NCBI RefSeq assembly: GCF_964204645.1
Contig: NC_134031.1
Location: 13,308,501 to 13,372,500 of the forward strand
Reading direction: 5' to 3'
DNA length: 64,000 nucleotides
From: Tubulanus polymorphus
Lineage: Eukaryota; Nemertea; Palaeonemertea; Tubulaniformes; Tubulanidae
The translations under genes were made by a program, and so were the position numbers. The notes beneath the pieces were generated by a model that worked only from the letters and a program-made list of their open reading frames with translations, did not search any database and was not told the DNA's origin. Shown one piece after another: positions 42,426 to 51,249 of this stretch (position 1 is the stretch's first letter; each line of letters starts with the position of its first letter).

Positions 42426-43028
42426 ATGTCAAAGAAATCGAGTAAGGATAGTATTGATATTGAAAAAACATTAGATGATTTGGGTATTTGTGATAATAAG
42501 GATCCAGTTGTTTCTAATTCTATTCAAGTTAATAACAATATTGATTATGAATACTACTTATATTGTAAACACCATCTTGAATTACTAATTGCTAGCGGAA
42601 AGTGTAAAGAGTTTTTAACTAAGATCATTACTTTTCAAGAATTAGATGCTATGAAACCAGATAAAGTAATAAAACATTTTAAGATTTATGAAGAGTCAAG
42701 ATTAGCTAGAATAAATGATTCTATTTCAGATGGTAATGTCAAATGTTATTCTAAGTTATGTAACCAGTTAATACCAATTGATGATGAAAATAAATTATAT
42801 AGTGATTTGAAAAATGACTACTTAGTTATGACTGAATTACAAAAATGGGTTGGTTATGCTTCATTTCAATTAGGATCGGTTATGATATTAATTTCTACTG
42901 GCGTCATAACATTTTCGAATATCAAGCCTATGGAATATAAATCAGGTAAGAACGAAACAGATGTACTACAACCAAACGTCGAAACAGAAAATGAATCAGA
43001 ACAAAAATTAACTAAAATAAATGAGTGA
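42426..43028 (+). CDS. 200-aa conserved Polinton protein
   Basis: Intact homologue of 531-1148, sharing EKTLDDLGI, YEYYLYCKHHLELLIASGKC, YSKLCNQLIPIDDENKLYSD and a hydrophobic stretch with VMILISTGVITF. It starts at TATAAATGTC. Its stop overlaps the next gene in ATGAGTGA. Function unknown. Here it precedes the integrase, unlike in A. Confidence 0.72.
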   Translation: MSKKSSKDSIDIEKTLDDLGICDNKDPVVSNSIQVNNNIDYEYYLYCKHHLELLIASGKCKEFLTKIITFQELDAMKPDKVIKHFKIYEESRLARINDSISDGNVKCYSKLCNQLIPIDDENKLYSDLKNDYLVMTELQKWVGYASFQLGSVMILISTGVITFSNIKPMEYKSGKNETDVLQPNVETENESEQKLTKINE

Positions 43029-43389
43029 TGGCGTTAAGAAAAAGCCTAGATCCGAGAAACAAATTAAATGGGCAAGAGAATTAGGTAAAAGATCTGCAGA
43101 ATTAAAAAAAGCTAAGAAAAAGAAATTAACTGATATAAATGAATCACAGACTTTATCTGATATTGATTCAAATAATAATCCATCTGATTCTTCTAATGCT
43201 GGAAGTAATTATAAATTATATATAACAATTGGATTAGTAACAGTTATTATATTATCCGGTGTAATATATAAATCAAAATTCAAATCTGATGATAAAGATG
43301 ATTCCAATGATAATAAACCTATCATACCAGAAAATAAGTCAAATCATAAAGTCATTGAAACTAAATCTAAATTATTATTAATGGATTAA
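43021..43389 (+). CDS. Lys-rich small protein with one membrane segment
   Basis: The intact 122-aa protein has an N-terminal basic region (KKKPRSEKQIKWARELGKRS...KKAKKKK), a Ser/Asn-rich linker, one membrane segment near residues 67-83 (LYITIGLVTVIILSGVIY) and a charged tail. It overlaps the preceding gene by eight bases, implying coupled translation. The broken homologue is at 231-598. Function unknown. Confidence 0.7.
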   Translation: MSDGVKKKPRSEKQIKWARELGKRSAELKKAKKKKLTDINESQTLSDIDSNNNPSDSSNAGSNYKLYITIGLVTVIILSGVIYKSKFKSDDKDDSNDNKPIIPENKSNHKVIETKSKLLLMD

Positions 43390-43395
43390 AATAAG

Positions 43396-44486
43396 ATGAA
43401 AAAAGAACAATATTTAAGAGAGTTATATTATAACCCAGAAAGTGAAGTATCATATTCTAACGTTTCAGAATTATGGAATAAAATTAAATCTGATAATGAA
43501 AATGGTAATATAAAATATAGTGAATTGAAATCATGGTTACAAAATCAACCAACATATCAAATACACAAGAAAATGGATAAAACTTATTTAACAAGAAAAG
43601 TTATGGTTTCATATATCGATCAACAATGGCAAGCAGATTTAATTGACATGAAGAACTTAGAAGAATACAATAAAGAATATTTCTGGATATTAAATATTAT
43701 AGATATATTCAGTAGATACGCATGGTCAATTCCAATCAAAAATAAAACTGGTATAGAAGTGACAAATGCTTTTAAATCAATATTTAAAGAAGTTATTCCA
43801 TATAAGATACAATTTGATGAAGGTAAGGAATTTTATAATAAACATTTTAAAAAACTATTATCTGATAACGATGTAGATTATTTTTCAACACACTCAAATA
43901 AAAAGGCATCTATTATAGAAAGATTTAATAAAACATTGAAAACTAGAATGTGGAAATACTTTACTGCTAATGAAACATATAACTATATCGATGTGTTAGA
44001 TGATTTAGTGAAAGGTTATAATAATTCTAAACATAGTTCTATAAATATGAAACCTATACAAGCTAGAAAAGAATATAATTCAGAAATAGTTTGGAATAAT
44101 TTATATGGCGCGTTTGTTACACATGATTTCGGAGAACCTAAATTTAAAATTGGACAACACGTTAGAATATCTAAATATAGAAAAACCTTTTATAAACGTT
44201 ATACCCCTAATTTTACTGAAGAAATATTTAAATTAAAAAGACAATATTAACTAAACCTTTTGTTTATAAATTAGAAGATTTAAAAGATGAAGAAATATTA
44301 GGTTATTTCTATGAACAAGAATTATCACTTGTACCAAATCCAGATGAAATAGAATACAAAATAGAAAAAGTATTGAAAACAAAAACTCTTAAAGGAAAAA
44401 AGTATTCTTTGGTGAAATATAAAGGATATGATGATAAATTTAATGAATGGATTTTATCTAGTAAAATTAAAAGAATAAATGAATAA
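43396..44486 (+). pseudogene. INT: Integrase with chromodomain, frameshifted between core and chromodomain
   Basis: The first 284 codons are open: an N-terminal helical region with KEQYLRELYYNPESEVSYS, then QADLIDMKN (Asp), IQFDEGKEFYN (Asp), ASIIERFNKTLK (Glu) and the C-terminal SH3-like RISKYRKTFYKRY. The frame breaks near 44240. The next frame gives YKLEDLKDEEILGYFYEQE and the chromodomain KYSLVKYKGYDDKFNEWIL. All three catalytic acidic residues are present. It ends overlapping the ATPase start (AATAAATGAATAA). Confidence 0.85.
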
Positions 44487-45090
44487 AGATTTATTTATAT
44501 TTGAACCGCATAATATGTTAGTTACTGGGGTAACCAACTGTGGTAAAACATATTTCATATTAGACTTGTTAGAAACTATTTATAAGAATCATTTTGATAA
44601 TATAATATTATTCTGTCCTACTTATGAAATGAATAAAACATATAATAGAGATATAGTTAAGATAAAAAAGTTTATTATATTAGATCCTAAAACAGTAAAA
44701 GAAAATTTAGATAATTGTATAAAAATAGCAATTGATACTTATAAAGGATCAAATACATTATTCATTGTAGATGATTGCGCAAATTTACATGATTCAAAAG
44801 TTAGAGAAAGTGAGTTATGCTATTTAGCTTTCTCTGGGAGACATTTCGGGATAACAACATGGGTTTTAAATCAAAAATATAATTCAATTGTTAAAGACTT
44901 TAGGGAGAATATAAGATTTCTAGTTTTATTTTATAAGAAAGATAAAAAATCTATGAAACAATCATTGGAAGAAAATCAAATTATACCTACTGAATTACAT
45001 GATGAATATATGAATAAATTAAGAAATAATAAAGGTTCAAAATTATTACTGAGATTACAATTTCCCTATGAATATAAATTTATAAAATAA
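44479..45090 (+). CDS. ATP: Genome-packaging ATPase, intact
   Basis: The 203-aa protein is collinear with the A copy. Walker A is GVTNCGKTYF near residue 17 and Walker B NTLFIVDDCANLHD near 92; SGRHFGITTWVLNQKYN follows. It is the last gene before the right TIR, six bases away. In A two more genes follow the ATPase instead. Confidence 0.88.
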   Translation: MNKDLFIFEPHNMLVTGVTNCGKTYFILDLLETIYKNHFDNIILFCPTYEMNKTYNRDIVKIKKFIILDPKTVKENLDNCIKIAIDTYKGSNTLFIVDDCANLHDSKVRESELCYLAFSGRHFGITTWVLNQKYNSIVKDFRENIRFLVLFYKKDKKSMKQSLEENQIIPTELHDEYMNKLRNNKGSKLLLRLQFPYEYKFIK

Positions 45091-45096
45091 CTATTT

Positions 45097-45341
45097 ATAT
45101 ATCTATATATCTATTCTATAAGAGCTTACACTTTTATATTGAATAATCTGTCAATTTAAATGTTATTCATGTATATGAATATTTTAAGAGTAATAGGGGT
45201 AATAGGCTTTCATATCAAAGGTTGAAGGGGCGAGTGAGTAAAAAATAAAAAATAAATTCGAGTGTGCGAGAATTTATTTTTTATTTTTTTACTTTCTCGA
45301 CCTCTCGACCTTTGGTATGAAAGCCTATTACCCCTATTACT
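45097..45341 (-). repeat. Right terminal inverted repeat of element B
   Basis: It is the inverted partner of 23294-23531, starting six bases after the ATPase stop codon. It contains the same terminal palindrome (45196-45341). Small indels separate the two copies, so they have drifted a little since insertion. Confidence 0.9.
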
Positions 45342-45490
45342 CGCGTCATCTCGATAAACACGAGCCAGCCTATAATAAGGCTTACGAGACTAGGCTTAAA
45401 GATAACGATTCGCTTGGTCTATCTATCATTGGTGATCCTAAATCATATAATGACTATAGGTCTACTTGTAAATTTCCCAGCCATAACTAA
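45342..45490 (+). other. Right flank of element B with a short open frame
   Basis: After the presumed target duplication CGCGTC, a frame reads HLDKHEPAYNKAYETRLKDN ... CKFPSHN and stops near 45490. Its composition looks coding, so B may have interrupted a gene or another element. The frame cannot be followed convincingly to the left of B. Confidence 0.35.
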
Positions 45491-46250
45491 TTGCAAGTGA
45501 ACATTGTCATTAATTGTTATTCAATTATTATCCAGTATAGGTTTATATGTACCGTAATACATTATATATGGTCCTATAAATGTATAATAGTTGATATTGG
45601 GGTCACTTTCTACACCTAAATAATAGAATTATAGTACTCTTTTAAAATTCTGGACGGAGGTATTTTGGACACATATGAGGGTATTCTGGGTGGAGGGATT
45701 GTGGGTGTGGGATTTTGGGCGGAGGTATTATGGGCGTATCCCGTGATTGGTGTGGCATGCTGGGGACTCCAATTCGGGGTTTCACAACACCAGTTACACA
45801 CCATCACATCACTGATATAAGAACGCATCCTCTACATCTTATGACCCCGTAACATACCATGTGGAACTCTTTACAAAATCAGATATAGATATTCATACAC
45901 AGGAAATAGCATGACTCTAATATAATAGTATACCAATACAAAATTGCTACACGTTTCTTCTACTAAAAGCGCCACATATTGGGCATTATTTTCATCAGTA
46001 AAAGATGAACAATCGATATTTCATATTCATTTTCACGAATTCTTATTTTTGTAGTTTACATATTCCATTTATTTTGTAACATATCTATTTCTTTATTAAG
46101 TATGGCTGACACCATTGTTTTGTTTGGTTTGAACCTAGTAACAGGCAAACTCGGTGTTGAGAACAATACCTGAACAATCAAAATGTTAATCCGTTACCTG
46201 GTCCAAGGAGACGGAGCCAAAACCATGGAGGTCCAGTACAGGCCATACTA
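45491..46250. other. Intergenic sequence with degenerate G-rich repeats
   Basis: Bases about 45650-45740 contain several degenerate units like GGGCGGAGGTATTATGGG. ATGACCCCGTAACA near 45840 matches the MULE end at 34533-34546, so 45650-45850 may be the remnant of a related transposon end. The rest, to 46250, shows nothing recognisable. Confidence 0.45.
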
Positions 46251-46842
46251 TGACACTCTGGTTTTGGACTCCGACAAATAAACATCATAATCAAATAATA
46301 TACAATATATATATTTGTCTATCTTCTTGGATATTACAGGTAAGCCAATATATACTTTTACTTTTTTATCAAACCTAGCAGTTTTAGTAAATGATTAATT
46401 TCATTCGATTTTTGGTCATTCATATCTTTATATGAATACGTATTTGTAACTATAATAATCTGTTGTATTTTTAAAATGCTTGGAATAATTTTATAATCAT
46501 GTAGACTCTGGTTTTTGAATCCGACAAATAAACATCATAATCAAATAACATACAATATATATATTTTTCTATCTTCTTGGATATTACAGGTTTTTCAGGT
46601 TGTTCGCTCTCACCACGCTAGTTACCCCCACAAATAGATATCGCACAGTTTTGTCATGTTATAATGGTGTGAGAACGCCCGATCCCGATGCCGCAACCTA
46701 TAAACCACAGAAACGTACAATACGGACTGAGAACGAGGACATCAACACCGCTACCAGTTGTCAGCCAACCCAGTTCTCCAGCTTCAAGCAACGACCAACG
46801 AAATACATCTTTAAGTGAAACACAATTGTCGACGAAGGAAAC
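46251..46842 (+). other. Leader/LTR region of a second retroelement with internal duplication
   Basis: An about 88-bp unit occurs at about 46255-46342 and 46503-46590 (AAATAAACATCATAATCAAA ... CTTCTTGGATATTACAG). The first copy is followed by GTAAG and the second by GTTTT, so a GT-AG intron of about 248 bases would remove exactly one copy. TGGTGTGAGAACGC near 46663 could be a primer-binding site. The LTR limits are not clear. Confidence 0.5.
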
Positions 46843-47800
46843 ATGGCACAGCAAGGACAGGAGGAAGATATCGTGAATCCATACGACGGGTTCAATAAAA
46901 AAAATCTAACGAAATTCGTCGGGAGCCAAAATGTAGATGCTTGGATTCGACAGTTTGGGCGTTGGGCGAATCATCACAGTGTCCTGGATAGCCTCCAACC
47001 TTACTACTTTATTTCGAACTTGTCGCCGTCGGTAGAAACAGTCATCAGTGCGCTGAGTGACGATGACCAGAAAAGCATCACCAGTTTAAAGGATGCCTTG
47101 CGTAGAAGGTATCGTCCAGTTACAGACATTCTCCTTGCGGGTATAAAGCAAAACACGTCTGAAACCACCAAAGACTATCTCGATCGGGTAGAACGGGCGG
47201 CTACAACATCAACTTGTGGTACAGCAGAAATTGTTCAACTCGCACTCAACGGTATTCGCAACTAGCTCAAGCCATACCTAGTCATTAATCCGCCAAAAAC
47301 TTTGTTAGACTTACGAACAACGGCGCTAACAATTGAATCTCTCATGCCGACGCCTCAGACAGTTAACTGTTGCCGCGGTGGAGCAACATAATGCGCTAGG
47401 ACCAATCACGGAATTGATTTATTCGATCGGCCATCGTCTCACCAAAATCGAACAATACCAGGAGCGTAGTCAACAGGGTCACCAAACGATGAACTACAAC
47501 CAACAACCAAGGTACGACGATCGACACGATCATCCGAATCAACGTAGGAACCGCCAAAATCAACGACGACCACCACCACGACCAATCACTGGAAATCGGG
47601 AATTTTATCAACCGAGTCGCAATCGGCAGTCTTGAAACTATCCGGTTAAGAGGGATGAATTTGGTAGGTGTTTTTATTGTCTCAATAACTGTACCCTTAG
47701 GGCTAATTGTTCAGCATTGCACACTCAATGTCCAAAATGTCACAAAATAGGTCATACCTCAGAGGCATGTCAGGCGCCACTCCGCAGATAGGAATTCGCA
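46843..47800 (+). pseudogene. gag: Retroelement gag with zinc knuckle (broken)
   Basis: It starts MAQQGQEEDIVNPYDGFNKK. The capsid-like part includes FVGSQNVDAWIRQFGRWANH and LKDALRRRYRPVTDILLAGI. A TAG at 47263 and a frame change lead to an Arg/Gln/Asn-rich linker (47333-47635). Another stop precedes a CCHC knuckle pair (CFYCLNNCTLRANCSA; CPKCHKIGHTSEACQ). At least three lesions. Confidence 0.75.
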
Positions 47801-49160
47801 CCTATCCAAGAACCTGCTTCTTCGGATGGGCACCCACAAACTGACATAGCATTAGTCGCACATTTAGAAAAAAATGTCACCGACGTTTACGTCACAGGAC
47901 AACGTGTAGGTGCACTGGTAGATAGTGGAGCTAATATAAGCTCCGTATCTAGATCATTTCTAGCCAAGACTAAATTTGCTGATTCAAAATTAGGTACTAG
48001 TCATGTAAAACAAGTCGTCGGTGTAGGTGGTACTGTCATTCCAGTTGCAGGTACAATTGAACTCCCCCTTATATTTCCGGGCGTTCATGACCTAATATAT
48101 TTCAAATTCCACGTATTTGAACGATTACATCACAATTTGATCATAGGCATTGATTTCATGAAAGCCAAAAATGCAACTTTAGACTTTGCAAATAGATGTT
48201 TCAAACTCGAAGACGTTACGGATAAAAACGAAGTTCATGTCCTACCAATAACCATCGAAGGCCCAGTAGCGTATTCGATCTCTTCAGTAAAACTGGAGCC
48301 TCAATCAGAAACCGATATTCCGTTCACTATACCTAAACATCTAAACAATACGGTCATACATCTAAACAATACGGTCATATTACTATCACCTCTCCCGGGG
48401 CTGACTCAGAATAATTTCACCGGAGCTCGCTGTCTAGTTAGAGTAGAAAAAGGTACTGCTCGTATGAGGCTTATTAATCCAACAAAGAAAACTATCTCTG
48501 TTCCAAGACATACTGCAATCGCGTCAATGGCTTCATTAGACGATACCTCTTCTATTATATCTCTCGATGAGTCCTCTGAAACCTTGGTAGCAACAATGGC
48601 CACGGCTCAGCACGATACAGGACATGTCGCCAGACATGGTCCGAAACCCGAAGCCCCGCCTGTGGAGGATATTAACTTTGACTTGTCCGAATCGGATCTA
48701 ACAGATGGCCAAAAAGAACAGCTTAGTCAATTTCTGCATCACTATCGTGACAGATTTTCGACCAATTTGTACGAACTAGGTCATACAAATATGCAGCAGC
48801 ACAAAATAGATACAGGCAATAACCCACCCGTGTGTAGCGCACCGTACCGCCAACCACCCCACATTCGCAAGGAGCAAGACCGCCAGATTGATGAAATGCT
48901 TAAAACAGATATCATTACTCAGTCAAACTCACCCTTTACTTCACCAGTGGTGATGGTTAAGAAGAAAAATGGCGAATACAGATTTGCCGTAGATTACCGT
49001 GCCTTAAATCGCATCACTAAGACCACTTCTTATCCCTTACCGAAACTTGCCGATGTCGTCGATTCCATAGGTGAGTCACGAGCTTGCAGACAGTCACAAC
49101 TCTAGACATGACCTCGGGATTCTGGCAGATCAAATTAGATCCTGAAAGCCTCAAATTAGA
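47801..49160 (+). pseudogene. pol: Retroelement aspartic protease and truncated reverse transcriptase
   Basis: The protease shows ALVDSGANISSVS and later LIIGIDFMKAKNATLDF. The RT begins with PYRQPPHIRKEQDRQIDEML, SPVVMVKKKNGEYRFAVDYR and YPLPKLADVVDSIG. After TLDMTSGFWQIKLDPES the sequence jumps to the chromodomain. The rest of RT, RNase H and integrase are deleted. Short direct repeats (AAATTAGA...CCTGAAAGCC/CTCAAATTAGACCC) mark the junction. Confidence 0.8.
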
Positions 49161-49189
49161 CCCTTTCCGTTAACAAACATTCCGTCTAA

Positions 49190-49450
49190 TAAAAAGCCTC
49201 CTAAGGTAGATGACCAATTTCACGATATTGCTAAAATTCTACGTCTGCGATACTTTGACGGTAACCGACAGTTCTACGTCAAATGGGCAGATGGGTCCCC
49301 ACCGTCTTGGGTAAGAGATGCTGATTTAACGGAGGCAGCAAAAATTGAGTATATCCGGACTAACACCCTCAGTGGAAAAGCGAGGAAAAGAATGACTTGC
49401 TTTAAGAGGTCGTACTTTTCACGACTGTCATCGCGAGTTCTTTCATTTTA
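49190..49450 (+). pseudogene. Chromodomain-like C-terminal tail of pol
   Basis: DDQFHDIAKILRLRYFDGNR...FYVKWADGSPPSWVRDADL fits a chromodomain, the targeting module at the end of many chromovirus integrases. It is joined to RT by an internal deletion. Confidence 0.65.
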
Positions 49451-49503
49451 ACGCTTAGGACCTTGGACCACATAGCTCATAAGGAATTCAAAGAATTTAA
49501 ACT

Positions 49504-50664
49504 GTGCTTTGGGGTCTGATCAACCTCATGAAACCTTCATTCCTAAGTCACTGCTTGTCTAACCCGCGTGTTTCTTTCTTAGGTGTCATGGTTAAATCCT
49601 TACTCGTGATGATGGTTCTCACTCTCTTCTTTCAAAAGAGTTCCGGTCTCCAGCAACCTCTGAATTATGGTGTCCTATTCAATCACTTGGGTCAGGTGGG
49701 TCAAAGTAATGAATACTGGCTGCACACATTTGCATTCTCACTACCGACGCAGCTTAATCTAGCCACTTTTTGTGACCGCCCTGGTGACGACCCCACCTGT
49801 ATACTTCGTAAGAAAATGGCTTTGCATCTCAATGAACTGCAAACAACACTCAATAGTCATATTAACCACGTGACGGATATTGTTACTGAGTTGATCCCTG
49901 TCAAACTCAAGCGCACCACCAAATCTAGGAGCCGCCGCGCGGCAGTGCTCGGTTTCATTGGGCAATTGTCACGCACACTTTTTGGCACAGCTACTTTACA
50001 CGACGTTGAGGTCCTCACCCAACACATCAAATGCACTTACGCGTCGCTCGAACGTCATGGTCCGCTCATTTTAACGACACGGGGCACATTTGTCATCGTA
50101 TGTAAGTTTTCTACGCGAACTGATAACGCTTTTAGGGGCATTGCTTCGAACCACAGAGCTATTTCTGATCTTTTTACGAGGGTACAAACTTCTACCAATG
50201 AGATGCTGCGTACTTCCGTTGAAATGGATATAACTTGTACGCTGATTACGTGGAATCTAGTCGGCAAGCTGAACTGCAACTCTTAGAACTAAAACAGACT
50301 GTTATACGAATTGCTACGAGGCAATTTGTCACCTACCCTCATCTCTAAAGATACCCTTAAAGATTCGATTTTTCAGATTAAGGCTATCTTATAAACAAAA
50401 TACCATGGTTTCACGTTGTCACATCTCGATCCAAATTATTATTTTGACCACGCCAAGTTAATAGCTTCTCGAAATGGATCCACCATCTACGTTTCCATCA
50501 AATTTCCAATGACATCGTTTGAGGCCAACCTAGATATCTATACTTTGATGTCCTTCCCGGTCCCTGTGAACGAATCTTCCTTACATTTGACACAACTACT
50601 CGATTTGCCATCATATTTCGTAGTACTACTCCTCTTTATCGGTATCAGAATTTCAGGCGTGTAA
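49504..50664 (+). pseudogene. env: Retroelement env-like glycoprotein gene, broken and interrupted by Polinton C
   Basis: The first frame (to 50286) has a hydrophobic segment near residue 35 and, near residue 140, a dibasic furin-type site (RSRR) followed by a hydrophobic Gly/Phe-containing stretch, as in viral fusion proteins. Frame breaks follow near 50110 and 50286, and a later frame (50416-50664) continues the ectodomain. The membrane anchor would lie beyond Polinton C. Errantivirus-type and mollusc gypsy elements carry such genes. The identification rests on position and the cleavage/fusion layout; it is clearly a disabled remnant. Confidence 0.65.
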
Positions 50665-50690
50665 TATAATTGCCGACACCTATCAATGTC

Positions 50691-51249
50691 AGTAATTAGA
50701 AGATGGCGTTTTCAAACCAGAGTACGAGAGTACGAGCTCGTAAAAATGAAAAACATGAAAATAATAGCAATTTTTACCTGAATTAGTAGCGAAACTCATA
50801 AAAATGAACATTATTTACATGAACTTCATATATTTTAAAATCATTTATATGTTAATTATAAAAGTAATGAGTAATTAACGAGTTGATTAAAATTAGATTT
50901 TTAAACATAAAAGTGTGAGTAAAGTGTGAGTGAAATAACTCATTTAATACCAGACGAGACACCCGTCATCACAGCTAGGCGCTAGTGAGAACGGACGATT
51001 GCTCTGTGATACACATATACAGTTAGTGCGCGTAACAACAACTGCGCGTGGATAGATCGATACAGTGAGTCGCTACTGAGAACGGTTATTAACGCGTGTG
51101 CGATTACTGTAGTACAGTGATTGCGTGTCAACTGTGCTCGGATAAATAGATGCTGTGAGGCTTGGGTGAGAACGGTTAATAGCGTGCTTGTTATATACAA
51201 GGGGAAGTAATCCCCACTCATCACCACAAGTAATTTTTTTTCCTTATAA
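50691..51249 (+). repeat. Terminal region of C with 90-bp tandem repeats
   Basis: No gene. After the terminus comes AT-rich sequence, the leader motif (TTAGATTTTTAAACATAAAA near 50895) and then about 2.5 degenerate units of about 90 bases (from about 50970). Each contains TGAGAACGG (50986, 51077, 51167) and the first two GGATA.AT.GAT.C.GTGAG. The last bases are TAATTTTTTTTCCTTATAAATGG before PolB. Confidence 0.7.

Larger units (their letters stand above)
23294..45341 (+). mobile_element. Polinton/Maverick element B, complete, with nested insertions
   Basis: The termini are AGTAATAGGGGTAATAGG and its complement, within TIRs of about 240 bases. The 6 bases before it (CGTGTC) and after it (CGCGTC) match at five of six, fitting the 6-bp Polinton target duplication. 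The total is 22.0 kb; without the 4.85-kb hAT-like insertion it is about 17.2 kb, a normal Polinton size. The gene order is PolB, an unidentified ORF, penton, small genes, the 442-aa family, the coiled-coil gene, MCP, a zinc-finger gene, HNH, the 200-aa gene, a TM gene, integrase and ATPase. It differs from A and C in lacking the intein and the zinc-ribbon gene, and in carrying the HNH and repeat-bearing zinc-finger genes. Confidence 0.92.

Noticed and set aside
45344-45490. Host exon interrupted by Polinton B
   Set aside because: The frame is short, and no clear continuation is visible left of 23294; listed only as a short open frame.
49504-50664. Functional viral envelope gene
   Set aside because: It has several frame breaks and is cut by Polinton C, so it is a remnant only.
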